DNA of 64,000 nt from Klebsiella variicola (GCF_000828055.2 NZ_CP010523.2:3534001-3598000); one strand, 5' to 3'; shown: positions 17,270-26,627, counted from the first letter of the stretch. Numbers and translations: made by a program. The notes: generated from the sequence alone by a model not told the origin.

Positions 17270-17525
17270 GACTGACTCTCAGATCGTTCTCATTCGCGGT
17301 CAGCGTAACCCGCTGTACGCCGCACTTCTGTAAAATCACTTAACGGAGTGTTACATCCTTTCAGGTGAAACCCGGGCGGTCACATTCCTGCGGGAAATAT
17401 TTTATCACAACCCCGCCGCCGGATATTCTCACGATGAGGCGTCATCTTTCAGACATATCCCGATGTTATCTTCAAACAGAGCCCTGTATCTTTTTCCCTT
17501 TCTAAACAGAATATTAGGTTGGTCT

Positions 17526-17648
17526 ATGTCGGGTCTTATTCTCTTTATCGTCGCGGTGGCGCTGCTGGGCGTCGCCATCTACAGCCTGGTGTCGTACCTC
17601 AAAGAGCGGCGCGCCAGTCAGTTACCTGTCCATAAAAAGAAGAAATAA
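17526..17648 (+). CDS. Small single-span membrane protein (40 aa)
   Basis: MSGLILFIVAVALLGVAIYS forms one membrane helix, followed by LVSYLKERRASQL and a basic tail ending in KKKK, so the C-terminus is probably cytoplasmic. TTAGGTTGGTCT precedes the ATG at 17526. The frame is open for 21 more codons upstream (MLSSNRALY...), but that extension is less protein-like. No function can be assigned. Confidence 0.55.
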   Translation: MSGLILFIVAVALLGVAIYSLVSYLKERRASQLPVHKKKK

Positions 17649-17720
17649 TACCTTCCGTTCCCCGCCGTTTTCTGCTGATTTCTTTACCGTCCTGTACTGT
17701 CCCTTACCGAACCAAAAACC

Positions 17721-17744
17721 AAGGCAGGCCTGTGGGCCTGCCTT
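17721..17744 (-). terminator. Terminator at the end of puuP
   Basis: AAGGCAGGCC-loop-GGCCTGCCTT. On the minus strand it is followed by GGTTTTTGG, giving a U-tract for puuP. On the plus strand it could also end the small membrane-protein transcript. Confidence 0.75.
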
Positions 17745-17767
17745 CGTTCAACCGCAACATCAAACGT

Positions 17768-19159
17768 TTATGACTCCCAGGCCTGCTCCGCTTTGGTGGC
17801 ATCGAACTGCGGCGGCGGTTTACGGAAGCGTCGGGTCAGGTAAGCCAGGTACAGCAGGCCAAGCGCCGCCCACACCAGACCAAGCGTTAGCGAGGTGGCC
17901 TCGAGGTTGATCCACAGCACGCCCACCGTCAACGCGCCGACCATCGGCAACAGCAGATAGTGCAGCCGATCCTTCCAGGTTTTGTTATACCCCTTGCGCC
18001 GCCAGAAGTGGTTGAACACCGACAGATTTACGAAAGTGAACGCCACCAGCGCGCCGAAGTTGATCAACGCCGTGGCGGTCACCAGGTCGAAGAACAGCGC
18101 CGACAACGCAACGATGCCCACCATAATCACGTTCAGCGCCGGGGTACGCCATTTCGGATGCACATAGCCAAAAATGCGCTCCGGGAAGACGTTGTCGCGG
18201 CCCATCACGTACAGCAGACGGGAGACGCTGGCATGCGAGGCCAGGCCCGATGCCAGGGTGTTAACAAAGGTGGTGCACAGGAAAATCGACTGGAACAGCT
18301 TGCCGCCCACGTACAGCGCAATCTCCGGCAGCGCGGCATCGGGGTCTTTAAAGCGATGAATATCCGGGAAGAACAGCTGCATAAAGAACGACGCGACGAT
18401 GAAAATAATGCCGCCGTACATCGCGGTGAGAAAAATCGCTTTCGGGATCACCCGTGCGGCGTCAGGGGTCTCTTCCGACAGCGTGGTCACCGCGTCGAAG
18501 CCGAGAAACGAGAAGCAGACAATCGTCGCGCCGGTAATAATCGGGATCAGATGCGCATTCTGGCTGATAAACGGCTGCAGCGACCAGACGGTCCCCACCC
18601 CCTCGCCTTTGTGCAGCCCCTGCACCACCAGAATGACAAACACCACCATGATCGAAATCTGCACCAGCACGAACAGGGTGTTGAAGTTGGCCACCAGGTT
18701 AACGCTTTTCAGGTTCGCGGCGGTCAGAATGGCGACAAAGGTGACCACCCACACCCATGGCGGCACCTCCGGGAACAGCGCCGAGAGATAGATCTTCGCC
18801 AGCAGGACGTTGATCATCGGCAGAAACAGATAATCGAGCAGCGACGACCAGCCGACCATAAAACCGACGTGCGGACTGATGGATTTTTGCGCGTAGGTGT
18901 AAGCCGAGCCGGCTTCCGGGAACTGACGCACCAGTTTGCCGTAGCTGATGGCGGTGAACAGCACCCCGGCCAGCGCGAGCAGATAAGACGCCGGTACGTG
19001 GCCATTACTGATGCCGGAGACGATGCCGAAGGTATCAAACACCGTCATCGGCGTCAGATAGGCCAGCCCCATCATCACCACTTGCCAGAGTTTGAGGGAT
19101 TTACGCAGGCGTGGTCTGCCCGCCTGAGCGGCGTTATGCGCAGGAAGATTAATAGCCAT
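17768..19159 (-). CDS. puuP: PuuP, putrescine importer
   Basis: 463-residue APC-superfamily transporter with about 12 membrane segments. In E. coli it brings in putrescine as a carbon and nitrogen source. The sequence from [18 protein letters not shown] through [16 protein letters not shown] and [18 protein letters not shown] follows E. coli PuuP closely. Start chosen at [14 protein letters not shown]; the open frame continues 18 codons upstream. It lies downstream of puuA on the same strand after a 353-base gap that contains a candidate leader frame. Confidence 0.96.
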   Translation of the reverse strand: MAINLPAHNAAQAGRPRLRKSLKLWQVVMMGLAYLTPMTVFDTFGIVSGISNGHVPASYLLALAGVLFTAISYGKLVRQFPEAGSAYTYAQKSISPHVGFMVGWSSLLDYLFLPMINVLLAKIYLSALFPEVPPWVWVVTFVAILTAANLKSVNLVANFNTLFVLVQISIMVVFVILVVQGLHKGEGVGTVWSLQPFISQNAHLIPIITGATIVCFSFLGFDAVTTLSEETPDAARVIPKAIFLTAMYGGIIFIVASFFMQLFFPDIHRFKDPDAALPEIALYVGGKLFQSIFLCTTFVNTLASGLASHASVSRLLYVMGRDNVFPERIFGYVHPKWRTPALNVIMVGIVALSALFFDLVTATALINFGALVAFTFVNLSVFNHFWRRKGYNKTWKDRLHYLLLPMVGALTVGVLWINLEATSLTLGLVWAALGLLYLAYLTRRFRKPPPQFDATKAEQAWES

Positions 19160-19340
19160 CGCCCATTCCCCCCTTGCTGTTAACAGTTTGCGGACCCAAC
19201 GTCCGCGTGACAAACCTGCTTAGCAAAGGGGTAAGGCATAGATAAAAGGGTAAGACGGACCGGTGAGCGGTAGCTGGCTGGCATTCCATGCGGCCTGAGC
19301 GGCCTCCCTCTCCCTGCGGATATTTGAACATCTGCATCAT
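19149..19340 (-). CDS. Candidate 63-aa leader frame overlapping the puuP start
   Basis: ATG at 19340 has an ideally spaced AGGA (GAGGAAATGAG-ATG), and the frame ends at 19149, eleven bases inside puuP (overlap 19149-19159). The peptide ([18 protein letters not shown]...) has no recognisable domain. Good initiation signals and the overlap make translational coupling or polyamine-dependent control of puuP possible, but the frame may be accidental. The remainder of the puuA-puuP gap (19341-19512) shows only a CCCCTCGCGGGG hairpin near 19495. Confidence 0.3.
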   Translation of the reverse strand: MMQMFKYPQGEGGRSGRMECQPATAHRSVLPFYLCLTPLLSRFVTRTLGPQTVNSKGGMGDGY

Positions 19341-19512
19341 CTCATTTCCTCGTCACACACTGTGTCGTTAACTGAAGCCCCGTTGCCGCCTGCGCTCCTT
19401 AACGCGACATCCGGGAAATGGCTGGGCTCCCAGCAAAAAGGACGACCAGGCTCCGCTCAGGCCGTATGATGCTACTGATTACCAAACTCATGGGCCCCTC
19501 GCGGGGCGACCA

Positions 19513-20934
19513 TCAGGCGTTTTTCAACATCCACTCAATTTCGGTTTCTGTGATAAGACGCTCAAACTGCAGTAATTCATCATGCTTACAGGCATGGAAA
19601 ACGTGGCAGAAACGCTCACCGAGGCGCTCGCGCAGATGATCGTTCTGCATAAACTCCCACAGCGCATCGCTCTGGCGGATCGGGAACGGCAGGCCCTCTT
19701 GTTCCAGACCGTTACCTTCCACCTCTTCCTGCAAAGGCAGCTGGGGGTTATCCAGCCCGTGCAGAATGCCGGCAAAAATCGCCGCCATCACCAGATACGG
19801 GTTGGCGTCCGCCCCCGCCACGCGATACTCGACGCGGTGGTTCTGCCGCTCGCCGCACGGAATACGCAAGGCCACGGTGCGGTTGTTATGCCCCCACGAA
19901 GCCTGCGTCGGGACGTACATCCCCGGCTGGAAGCGGCGATACGAGTTCACGTTCGGCGCCAGCAGCGCCATCGAGGCCGGCATCAGATCGATCATCCCGG
20001 CCAGCGCGCGTTTGAGCAGCACAGAGTCTTCCCCGTCGCCGTCCACCAGCACGTTTTCCCCTTTATTGTTCAGCATGCTGATGTGGATGTGCATCCCGCT
20101 GCCCGCATGCTCTTCATAAGGCTTCGCCATAAAAGTGGCGTGCATCTTATGCTTCTCCGCCATTAAACGCACGAGACGTTTTAACGCCAGCGCATCATCG
20201 CAGGCATCCAGCACGTTATCGGTATGGTGAAGGTTGATTTCAAACTGGCCCGGCGAGGCTTCCGCCACCGCGCCGTCGGCGGGGATCAGCTGCAGTTTGG
20301 CCAGCTCGTCGATGTCATAAAGCACGTCGGCAAAGTGGTTCAGGTTATCGACGGAGTAGACCTGGCTTTGGGTGTTGCGATCGTCGGTGCCCGGCGCGCA
20401 CGGCGGCTGAAGGTAGCCTTCGGCGTCGCGTTTGCGGTCCAGTAAATAGAACTCCAGCTCTACCGCTACCACGGGGAACAGCCCGCGCTGGCGCAACTGC
20501 TGCCAGAGGCGGTTGAGTACGTTCCGCGGCTCAACGTCAAAGGGAGCGCCATCTTCATCAACCATGGTCAGCTGTACCTGGGCTATCGATTGTGGGTCAG
20601 CCGCCGAAGGCGTTAAGGTGCCGGGTACCGGAATGCAGCTGCGATCCGGTTCGCCCATATCCTGACCCAGGCCGGCCTCTTCCACCACATTGCCAAGAAT
20701 ATCCATTGCAAACACCGAGGCCGGGAAATAACAGCCTTTCTCCAGTTTGCTCAGGCCGGCAACCGGAATGCGCTTGCCGCGGAAGCAGCCGTTCAGGTCG
20801 GTAAGGAGGACATCGACATACTGGGTATCGGGGTAGGTTTCGAGGTAGCGCTTCACTTCTTTCGCGAACGCGCTGACCCGTCTCTCTTCCGTCTGCTGAA
20901 CAAAGTTCTCAACTTCTACGATATTGGTTTCCAT
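19513..20934 (-). CDS. puuA: PuuA, gamma-glutamylputrescine synthetase
   Basis: 473-residue glutamine-synthetase-family ligase that joins glutamate to putrescine with ATP, the first step of the Puu pathway. GS-type motifs are visible: EASPGQFEINLHHTDNVLDA, HATFMAKPYEEHAGSGMHIHIS (metal-binding) and RRFQPGMYVPTQASWGHNNR. It is divergent from puuD, and PuuR-type sites lie in between. Shared neighbours leave little doubt about identity. Confidence 0.96.
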   Translation of the reverse strand: METNIVEVENFVQQTEERRVSAFAKEVKRYLETYPDTQYVDVLLTDLNGCFRGKRIPVAGLSKLEKGCYFPASVFAMDILGNVVEEAGLGQDMGEPDRSCIPVPGTLTPSAADPQSIAQVQLTMVDEDGAPFDVEPRNVLNRLWQQLRQRGLFPVVAVELEFYLLDRKRDAEGYLQPPCAPGTDDRNTQSQVYSVDNLNHFADVLYDIDELAKLQLIPADGAVAEASPGQFEINLHHTDNVLDACDDALALKRLVRLMAEKHKMHATFMAKPYEEHAGSGMHIHISMLNNKGENVLVDGDGEDSVLLKRALAGMIDLMPASMALLAPNVNSYRRFQPGMYVPTQASWGHNNRTVALRIPCGERQNHRVEYRVAGADANPYLVMAAIFAGILHGLDNPQLPLQEEVEGNGLEQEGLPFPIRQSDALWEFMQNDHLRERLGERFCHVFHACKHDELLQFERLITETEIEWMLKNA

Positions 20935-20978
20935 GATTCACCGCCGTTGGTTGGGTTTCGGTCCTGTGCTCAGACCGT

Positions 20979-20993
20979 TAAATATAATGTCCA
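20979..20993 (+). promoter_or_regulatory. PuuR-type operator near puuA
   Basis: TAAATATAATGTCCA matches 12 of 15 bases of the PuuR recognition sequence AAAATATAATGAACA as I remember it. It lies 45 bases upstream of the puuA start in the divergent puuA-puuD region. Confidence 0.65.
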
Positions 20994-21147
20994 CCCCATC
21001 GACTGTGTATGCAAATAAATTGTTTGTCAAATGTTAAATTAAGTTTGCAAAGGGCTATTTCCACTGCTAGATTGAGAAAATATTGAACGATATGGCCGTT
21101 AAACCCGCTATAGCGGTCATAATTTAGTCCACTTTGTGAGGGCGATC

Positions 21148-21912
21148 ATGGAAAATATAATGTACAAGCCAGTTGTTGGCGTCGTGATGTGTAGAAACAG
21201 GCTTAAGGGTCACCAGACCCAGACTCTGCAAGAAAAGTACCTGAATGCCATTGTTAACCACGGCGGACTGCCGATCGCCCTGCCGCATGCGCTGGCGGAG
21301 CCGGAGCTGCTGAACGCGTTAGTCGATAAACTGGACGGGATTTACCTGCCAGGCAGCCCCAGTAATGTGCAGCCGCACCTTTATGGTGAAAACGGCGATG
21401 AGCCTGACGCCGACCCCGGGCGTGATCTTCTGAGCATGGCGCTGATTAACGCCGCGCTCGAAAGGCGCATCCCCATTTTCGCCATCTGTCGTGGACTGCA
21501 GGAACTGGTTGTCGCCACCGGCGGGACTCTGTATCGTCGTCTGTTCGAGCAGCCTGAGCTCCTTGAACATCGTGAAGATCCTGAACTGCCCGTCGAGCAG
21601 CAGTATGCGCCGTCCCATCAGGTTGAGGTTCAGGAAGGAGGATTGCTGTCGCAATTGATACCGGGCTGCAACACGTTTTGGGTAAACTCGCTACATGGGC
21701 AAGGGGCAAAAACCCTGAGTCCGCAGCTGCGCGTGGAGGCGCGAGCGCCGGATGGACTGGTGGAAGCGGTCAGCGTGAACGATCATCCTTTCGCGTTGGG
21801 CGTACAGTGGCATCCTGAATGGAACAGTAGCGAATACGCCCTGTCGCGTATGTTGTTTGATGGTTTTATCACCGCCTGTCAGGGCCATCATGCTGAAAAG
21901 CGGCGGCGCTGA
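21148..21912 (+). CDS. puuD: PuuD, gamma-glutamyl-GABA hydrolase
   Basis: 254-residue class I glutamine-amidotransferase-like hydrolase that releases GABA from gamma-glutamyl-GABA at the end of the Puu pathway. The nucleophile Cys is in IFAICRGLQELV, and the His/Glu pair is in GVQWHPEWNS. The start at 21148 (MENIMYKPVVGVVMCRNR) matches E. coli; a GTG four codons earlier is also in frame. It leads puuDRCB. Confidence 0.96.
   Translation: MENIMYKPVVGVVMCRNRLKGHQTQTLQEKYLNAIVNHGGLPIALPHALAEPELLNALVDKLDGIYLPGSPSNVQPHLYGENGDEPDADPGRDLLSMALINAALERRIPIFAICRGLQELVVATGGTLYRRLFEQPELLEHREDPELPVEQQYAPSHQVEVQEGGLLSQLIPGCNTFWVNSLHGQGAKTLSPQLRVEARAPDGLVEAVSVNDHPFALGVQWHPEWNSSEYALSRMLFDGFITACQGHHAEKRRR
21152..21166 (+). 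promoter_or_regulatory. PuuR operator inside the first codons of puuD
   Basis: AAAATATAATGTACA matches 14 of 15 bases of the PuuR box. It starts at the second codon of puuD, so binding there would block early elongation or the downstream edge of the promoter complex. A weaker related sequence, AAAATATTGAACGA, lies at 21077-21090. Confidence 0.75.
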
Positions 21913-21937
21913 CCACTACCGTTAAGGAAATGCAAAT

Positions 21938-22495
21938 ATGAGCGATGACGGACTGGCGCCAGGGAAACGTCTGTCAGAGATCCGCCAACAGCTGGGTCTC
22001 TCGCAGCGTCGTGCCGCCGAACTGTCTGGGTTGACACATAGTGCCATCAGCACCATAGAGCAGGACAAAGTCAGTCCTGCCATCAGTACGCTGCAAAAGC
22101 TGCTGAAAGTCTATGGGCTGTCGCTCTCGGAATTCTTTTCTGAACCCGAAAAGCCGGACGAACCCCAGGTGGTCATTAATCAGGATGACCTGATTGAGAT
22201 GGGAAGTCAGGGCGTTTCCATGAAGCTGGTTCATAACGGAAATCCGAACCGTACGCTGGCGATGATTTTTGAAACTTACCAGCCTGGAACCACGACCGGG
22301 GAGAGAATTAAGCATCAGGGTGAGGAGATAGGCACCATACTGGAAGGTGAGATCGTGCTGACCATTAACGGTCAGTCGTATCACCTGGTGGCTGGACAGA
22401 GCTATGCCATTAATACCGGCATCCCGCACAGCTTCAGCAACACCTCGGCAGGCATCTGCCGCATCATCAGTGCCCACACCCCCACCACATTCTGA
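21938..22495 (+). CDS. puuR: PuuR, repressor of the puu genes
   Basis: 185-residue regulator with an N-terminal XRE-type helix-turn-helix (LSEIRQQLGLSQRRAAELSGLTHSAISTIEQ) and a C-terminal cupin domain (GEEIGTILEGEIVLTINGQSYHL ... GIPHSFSN). In E. coli it represses puuA and puuD promoters and is relieved by putrescine. It follows puuD after 25 bases with TTAAGGAAATGCAAAT as ribosome binding site. Confidence 0.96.
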   Translation: MSDDGLAPGKRLSEIRQQLGLSQRRAAELSGLTHSAISTIEQDKVSPAISTLQKLLKVYGLSLSEFFSEPEKPDEPQVVINQDDLIEMGSQGVSMKLVHNGNPNRTLAMIFETYQPGTTTGERIKHQGEEIGTILEGEIVLTINGQSYHLVAGQSYAINTGIPHSFSNTSAGICRIISAHTPTTF

Positions 22496-22501
22496 TTATT
22501 T

Positions 22502-22524
22502 AGCCTGAACGAGGTTCAGGCTTT
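22502..22524 (+). terminator. Hairpin after puuR
   Basis: AGCCTGAAC-GAG-GTTCAGGCT followed by TTCTTC. The stem is nine base pairs but the U-tract is interrupted, so termination may be partial before puuC. Confidence 0.65.
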
Positions 22525-22815
22525 CTTCAGGCCTGTCGCGGCGGAAAATCTATTTTCGTCGCGGAGAAGAAATCGTAGTAATTACGCCTGCGCCGTACGG
22601 AATATTATTTCCTGTTGGCCCCGAAATAATTAACGCCAGTGAATGGCGACTCGCTCCTGAATAATTCGGGTTGTAAACAACCTGTCGCCATTCAGGGGAA
22701 TAAAACGGTATTCAACTCCGGGGATACATTATGCCCTGCGCCCGGCGCAGTGCCCCCGTGCAGCCTGAAAACGCCGAACTGATTAATGTGCCGATAATGT
22801 TTTTAAGGAGTCATG
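22525..22815 (+). promoter_or_regulatory. puuR-puuC gap with an 11-base inverted repeat
   Basis: About 290 bases with no gene. TGAATGGCGAC at 22640-22650 is exactly reverse-complemented at 22684-22694, separated by 33 bases, and lies 120 bases ahead of puuC. It could be an operator or a long RNA stem in the puuC leader. The region is AT-rich around 22560-22640 and probably contains a separate puuC promoter. Confidence 0.45.
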
Positions 22816-24303
22816 ATGAATTTTCAGCACCTGGCTTACTGGCAGGAAAAAGCGAAAAACCTGGCCATTGAAACGCGCTTATTTATTAACGGCGAATATT
22901 GCGCCGCGGCCGATAATACCACCTTTGAAACTATCGACCCTGCCGCGCAGCAGACATTAGCGCAGGTCGCCCGCGGTAAAAAAGCCGACGTCGAACGGGC
23001 GGTGAAGGCCGCGCGCCAGGCTTTTGATTACGGCGACTGGTCGCAGGCCTCTCCGGCCCGGCGTAAAGCGGTTCTCACTCGCTTTGCTGACCTGATGGAA
23101 ACCCATTGTGAAGAGCTGGCGCTGCTCGAAACGCTGGATACCGGCAAACCGATCCGCCACAGCCTGCGCGATGATATTCCCGGCGCCGCCCGCGCCATTC
23201 GCTGGTACGCCGAGGCGCTGGATAAAGTCTATGGCGAAGTCGCGCCCACTGGCGGCAACGAGCTGGCGATGATCGTTCGTGAACCAATTGGCGTGATTGC
23301 CGCGGTGGTGCCGTGGAACTTCCCGCTACTGCTGGCCTGCTGGAAACTCGGTCCGGCGCTGGCGGCGGGCAACAGCGTGATCCTCAAACCCTCAGAAAAA
23401 TCGCCGCTCACCGCCCTGCGTCTGGCCGGGCTGGCGAAAGAGGCCGGCCTGCCGGACGGCGTGTTGAACGTGGTCAGCGGCTTTGGCCACGAGGCCGGAC
23501 AGGCGCTGGCCCTGCATCCTGACGTCGAAGTCATCACCTTCACCGGCTCCACCCGTACCGGCAAGCAGCTGCTGAAAGACGCCGGCGACAGCAATATGAA
23601 GCGCGTATGGCTGGAAGCGGGCGGCAAGAGCGCCAACATCGTCTTCGCCGACTGCCCGGATCTGCAAAAAGCGGTCAACGCCACCGCCGGCGGCATCTTC
23701 TATAACCAGGGCCAGGTGTGTATCGCCGGGACCCGCCTGCTGCTGGAGGAGAGCATCGCCGACGAATTTCTGACATTGCTGAAAGCGCAGGCGCAACACT
23801 GGCAGCCGGGTAACCCGCTCGATCCGGACACCACCATGGGCATGTTGATTGATAACGCCCATGCCGACAACGTGCACAGTTTTATCCGCGGTGGCGAAGC
23901 CAAAAGCACGCTGTTCCTCGACGGACGGAAAAATCCGTGGCCTGCCGCCGTCGGCCCGACCATTTTCGTTGACGTCGACCCGGCATCGACCCTCAGCCGG
24001 GAAGAGATCTTCGGCCCGGTACTGGTGGTCACGCGCTTCAAAAGCGAAGAAGAGGCGCTGCAGCTTGCTAATGACAGTGACTACGGTCTCGGCGCCGCCG
24101 TGTGGACCCGCGATCTGTCACGCGCCCACCGCATGAGCCGTCGCCTGAAGGCTGGCTCGGTCTTCGTCAACAACTATAACGATGGTGATATGACCGTTCC
24201 GTTCGGCGGCTACAAGCAGAGCGGCAACGGGCGCGATAAATCGCTGCACGCGCTGGAAAAATTCACCGAACTGAAAACCATCTGGATTGCCCTGGAGTCT
24301 TGA
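22816..24303 (+). CDS. puuC: PuuC, gamma-glutamyl-gamma-aminobutyraldehyde dehydrogenase
   Basis: 495-residue NAD(P)-dependent aldehyde dehydrogenase, third step of the Puu pathway. ALDH motifs are PWNFPLLLACWKLGPALAAG, FTGSTRTGKQ, LEAGGKSANIV (catalytic Glu) and NQGQVCIAGTR (catalytic Cys). The tandem ATG at 22813 is too close to AAGGAG (two bases), whereas 22816 is five bases away and matches E. coli. The broad aldehyde range of PuuC is known in E. coli and Klebsiella (3-hydroxypropionaldehyde oxidation). Confidence 0.96.
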   Translation: MNFQHLAYWQEKAKNLAIETRLFINGEYCAAADNTTFETIDPAAQQTLAQVARGKKADVERAVKAARQAFDYGDWSQASPARRKAVLTRFADLMETHCEELALLETLDTGKPIRHSLRDDIPGAARAIRWYAEALDKVYGEVAPTGGNELAMIVREPIGVIAAVVPWNFPLLLACWKLGPALAAGNSVILKPSEKSPLTALRLAGLAKEAGLPDGVLNVVSGFGHEAGQALALHPDVEVITFTGSTRTGKQLLKDAGDSNMKRVWLEAGGKSANIVFADCPDLQKAVNATAGGIFYNQGQVCIAGTRLLLEESIADEFLTLLKAQAQHWQPGNPLDPDTTMGMLIDNAHADNVHSFIRGGEAKSTLFLDGRKNPWPAAVGPTIFVDVDPASTLSREEIFGPVLVVTRFKSEEEALQLANDSDYGLGAAVWTRDLSRAHRMSRRLKAGSVFVNNYNDGDMTVPFGGYKQSGNGRDKSLHALEKFTELKTIWIALES

Positions 24304-24305
24304 TC

Positions 24306-25586
24306 ATGACTGAACATACCACTAGCTACTACGCCGCCAGCGCCAATAAGTATGAACCGTTCCCGACGCTGGAGGGATCCATCAACTGTGACGTCTGCGT
24401 CGTCGGCGGCGGCTACACCGGCCTCTCCTCAGCTCTGCATCTGGCCGAAATGGGCTACGACGTGGTGGTGCTGGAAGGGGCGCGCATCGGCTTCGGCGCC
24501 AGCGGCCGCAACGGCGGTCAACTGGTCAACTCCTATAGCCGCGATATCGACGTCATTGAGAAAAACTACGGCCCGGATGCGGCCAAAATGCTCGGCAGCA
24601 TGATGTTCGAAGGCGGCGATATTATTCGCGAGCGCATCCAGCGGTATCAGATCCAGTGCGATTACCGCCCGGGCGGCCTGTTCGTGGCGATGAACCATAA
24701 GCAGCTGGAAACCCTGGAAGAGCAGAAAGCCAACTGGGAACGCTACGGCAACACCCAACTGGAGCTGCTGGACAGAGAGGCCATTCGTCGTGAAGTGGAC
24801 AGCGACCGCTACGTCGGCGCCCTGCTTGACCACAGCGGCGGCCATATTCACCCGCTGAACCTCGCCATCGGTGAAGCGGACGCCATTCGCCTGAACGGCG
24901 GCCGGGTGTATGAGCAGTCGCCGGTCACCCGCATCCAGCACAGCAGCCCGGCGGTGGTCAGCACCGCGCGCGGCCAGGTCACCGCGCGCTACGTGATCGT
25001 CGCCGGCAACGCCTATCTTGGCGATAAACTGGAGCCGGAGCTGGCGAAACGCAGCATGCCGTGTGGCACCCAGGTGGTCACTACCGCTCCGCTGTCGGAA
25101 GAGGTCGCCCGCTCGCTGATCCCGAAAAACTACTGTGTGGAAGATTGTAACTACCTGCTGGACTACTACCGTCTGACCGGCGACAACCGTCTGCTGTACG
25201 GCGGCGGCGTGGTCTACGGCGCGCGCGATCCGGACGACGTGGAGCGGCTGATTATGCCGAAGCTGCTGAAAACCTTCCCGCAGCTGCAGGGGGTGAAAAT
25301 TGACTACCGCTGGACCGGCAACTTCCTGCTGACCCTGTCGCGGATGCCGCAGTTCGGCCGTCTCGATAACAATATTTACTACATGCAGGGCTACAGCGGC
25401 CACGGCGTGACCTGTACCCACCTTGCCGGACGCTTGATTTCAGAGCTGCTGCGCGGCGACGCCGAGCGGTTCGACGCCTTCGCCAAACTGCCGCACTACC
25501 CGTTCCCGGGCGGCCGCAGCCTGCGCATTCCTTTTACCGCCATGGGCGCCGCCTACTACAGCCTGCGCGACCGCCTTGGGGTTTAA
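24306..25586 (+). CDS. puuB: PuuB, gamma-glutamylputrescine oxidase
   Basis: 426-residue FAD amine oxidase of the DAO family, second step of the pathway, yielding gamma-glutamyl-aminobutyraldehyde and peroxide. The FAD fold reads CDVCVVGGGYTGLSSALHLAE near residue 29, and GASGRNGGQ follows. The start lies two bases after the puuC stop, so the genes are cotranslated. The stop overlaps the convergent dmlR stop by four bases. Confidence 0.96.
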   Translation: MTEHTTSYYAASANKYEPFPTLEGSINCDVCVVGGGYTGLSSALHLAEMGYDVVVLEGARIGFGASGRNGGQLVNSYSRDIDVIEKNYGPDAAKMLGSMMFEGGDIIRERIQRYQIQCDYRPGGLFVAMNHKQLETLEEQKANWERYGNTQLELLDREAIRREVDSDRYVGALLDHSGGHIHPLNLAIGEADAIRLNGGRVYEQSPVTRIQHSSPAVVSTARGQVTARYVIVAGNAYLGDKLEPELAKRSMPCGTQVVTTAPLSEEVARSLIPKNYCVEDCNYLLDYYRLTGDNRLLYGGGVVYGARDPDDVERLIMPKLLKTFPQLQGVKIDYRWTGNFLLTLSRMPQFGRLDNNIYYMQGYSGHGVTCTHLAGRLISELLRGDAERFDAFAKLPHYPFPGGRSLRIPFTAMGAAYYSLRDRLGV

Positions 25587-26524
25587 TCGCCTCTGCCGAC
25601 GGCGCTGGCCGTCGGCTCATGCTGCGGATAGTGCTGCTGAAAGTAGTGGCGCAGAAACTCCACGGTGGTGCGAATTTTAGCCGACGTCGCCAGCCGGGAG
25701 ACATAGACTGCCCAGACGTTGGCAGGCTGAAAGAATTCCGGCAGCACATGCACCAGATGGCCGCTGGCGATATTCTCCCGGACGTCCCACCATGAACGTA
25801 ACGCAATCCCCTGCCCGTCCAGACACCACTGATGCACAATTTCACCATGGTTGGACGACAGCGGCCCGGTCACCTTGATCGCATGCTGCCCCTCTTTGCT
25901 GTGCAACTGCCAGATGCCAAACGGATGATCGCGTTCTTTAATCACCAGGCAGGGTAAGGCGGCCAGATCGCTCAGCTGTTTCGGCGGTGGATGGCGGGCA
26001 AGGAATTGCGGCGAGGCGCAGAGCACGCGGTGGTTGGCCGCCAGCTGGCGGGCAATCAGATTCGGCGCGATATCATCGCCGACGCGAATATCGAGATCCA
26101 CCCCTTCATTGACTAAATCCACCAGCCGGTCCTGGACATCGAAACGCAGTTCCAGCTGCGGGTACTGAAGGGCCAGCGCCGACAGCGCCGGGGCCACCAC
26201 CCGGCGACCAAAGCCGAAGCTACTGATAATACGCAGCGTTCCCTGCGGCACCTGGCGTACGTCGGAAAGCTCGTCCATCATCTCATCGACATCCTGCAAA
26301 ATGCGCTGCGCCCATTCGTAGATCCGCTCCCCCTCCTCGGTAATGGTGACCCGGCGGGTGGTCCGGTGCAGCAACACCACATTCAGGGTTTGCTCCAGCA
26401 GCGAAACCCGCTTGCTGACGAACGCCGGTGATACGCCAAGCTCTTCGGCGGCGGCGGCGAACCCGGCCCGGCGAGCGACCAGCATAAAGACGCGTAAATC
26501 ATTTAGCAGCGGCAGATTATTCAT
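25583..26524 (-). CDS. dmlR: DmlR, LysR-type regulator of D-malate use
   Basis: 313 residues: N-terminal LysR helix-turn-helix (DLRVFMLVARRAGFAAAAEELGVSPAFVSKRVSLLEQ) and a C-terminal substrate-binding domain. It closely follows E. coli DmlR (YeaT), which activates dmlA in the presence of D- or L-malate. Start set at MNNLPLLNDLRV; seven more codons are open upstream. Divergent from dmlA across 103 AT-rich bases that must carry its binding site. Confidence 0.93.
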   Translation of the reverse strand: MNNLPLLNDLRVFMLVARRAGFAAAAEELGVSPAFVSKRVSLLEQTLNVVLLHRTTRRVTITEEGERIYEWAQRILQDVDEMMDELSDVRQVPQGTLRIISSFGFGRRVVAPALSALALQYPQLELRFDVQDRLVDLVNEGVDLDIRVGDDIAPNLIARQLAANHRVLCASPQFLARHPPPKQLSDLAALPCLVIKERDHPFGIWQLHSKEGQHAIKVTGPLSSNHGEIVHQWCLDGQGIALRSWWDVRENIASGHLVHVLPEFFQPANVWAVYVSRLATSAKIRTTVEFLRHYFQQHYPQHEPTASAVGRGD

Positions 26525-26627
26525 GATCTGTGTTTTATGTTTCACCAGTTAGCGTGATTAATTATGAACCAGTCAATTATAGGATAGGCAGGTGGTCAAA
26601 CATCATCGCTAAAAAGTGAGAACCGGA

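Noticed and set aside
17960-19183. 407-codon open frame antisense to puuP
   Set aside because: Arg/His/Gln-rich low-complexity translation lying within a well-recognised gene on the other strand.
21077-21090. Third PuuR box (AAAATATTGAACGA)
   Set aside because: Needs a two-base gap to align with the consensus, so it is mentioned but not annotated as a site.
24429-25421. 330-codon open frame antisense to puuB
   Set aside because: Shadow of the GC-rich puuB gene; Ala/Val/His-rich without motifs.
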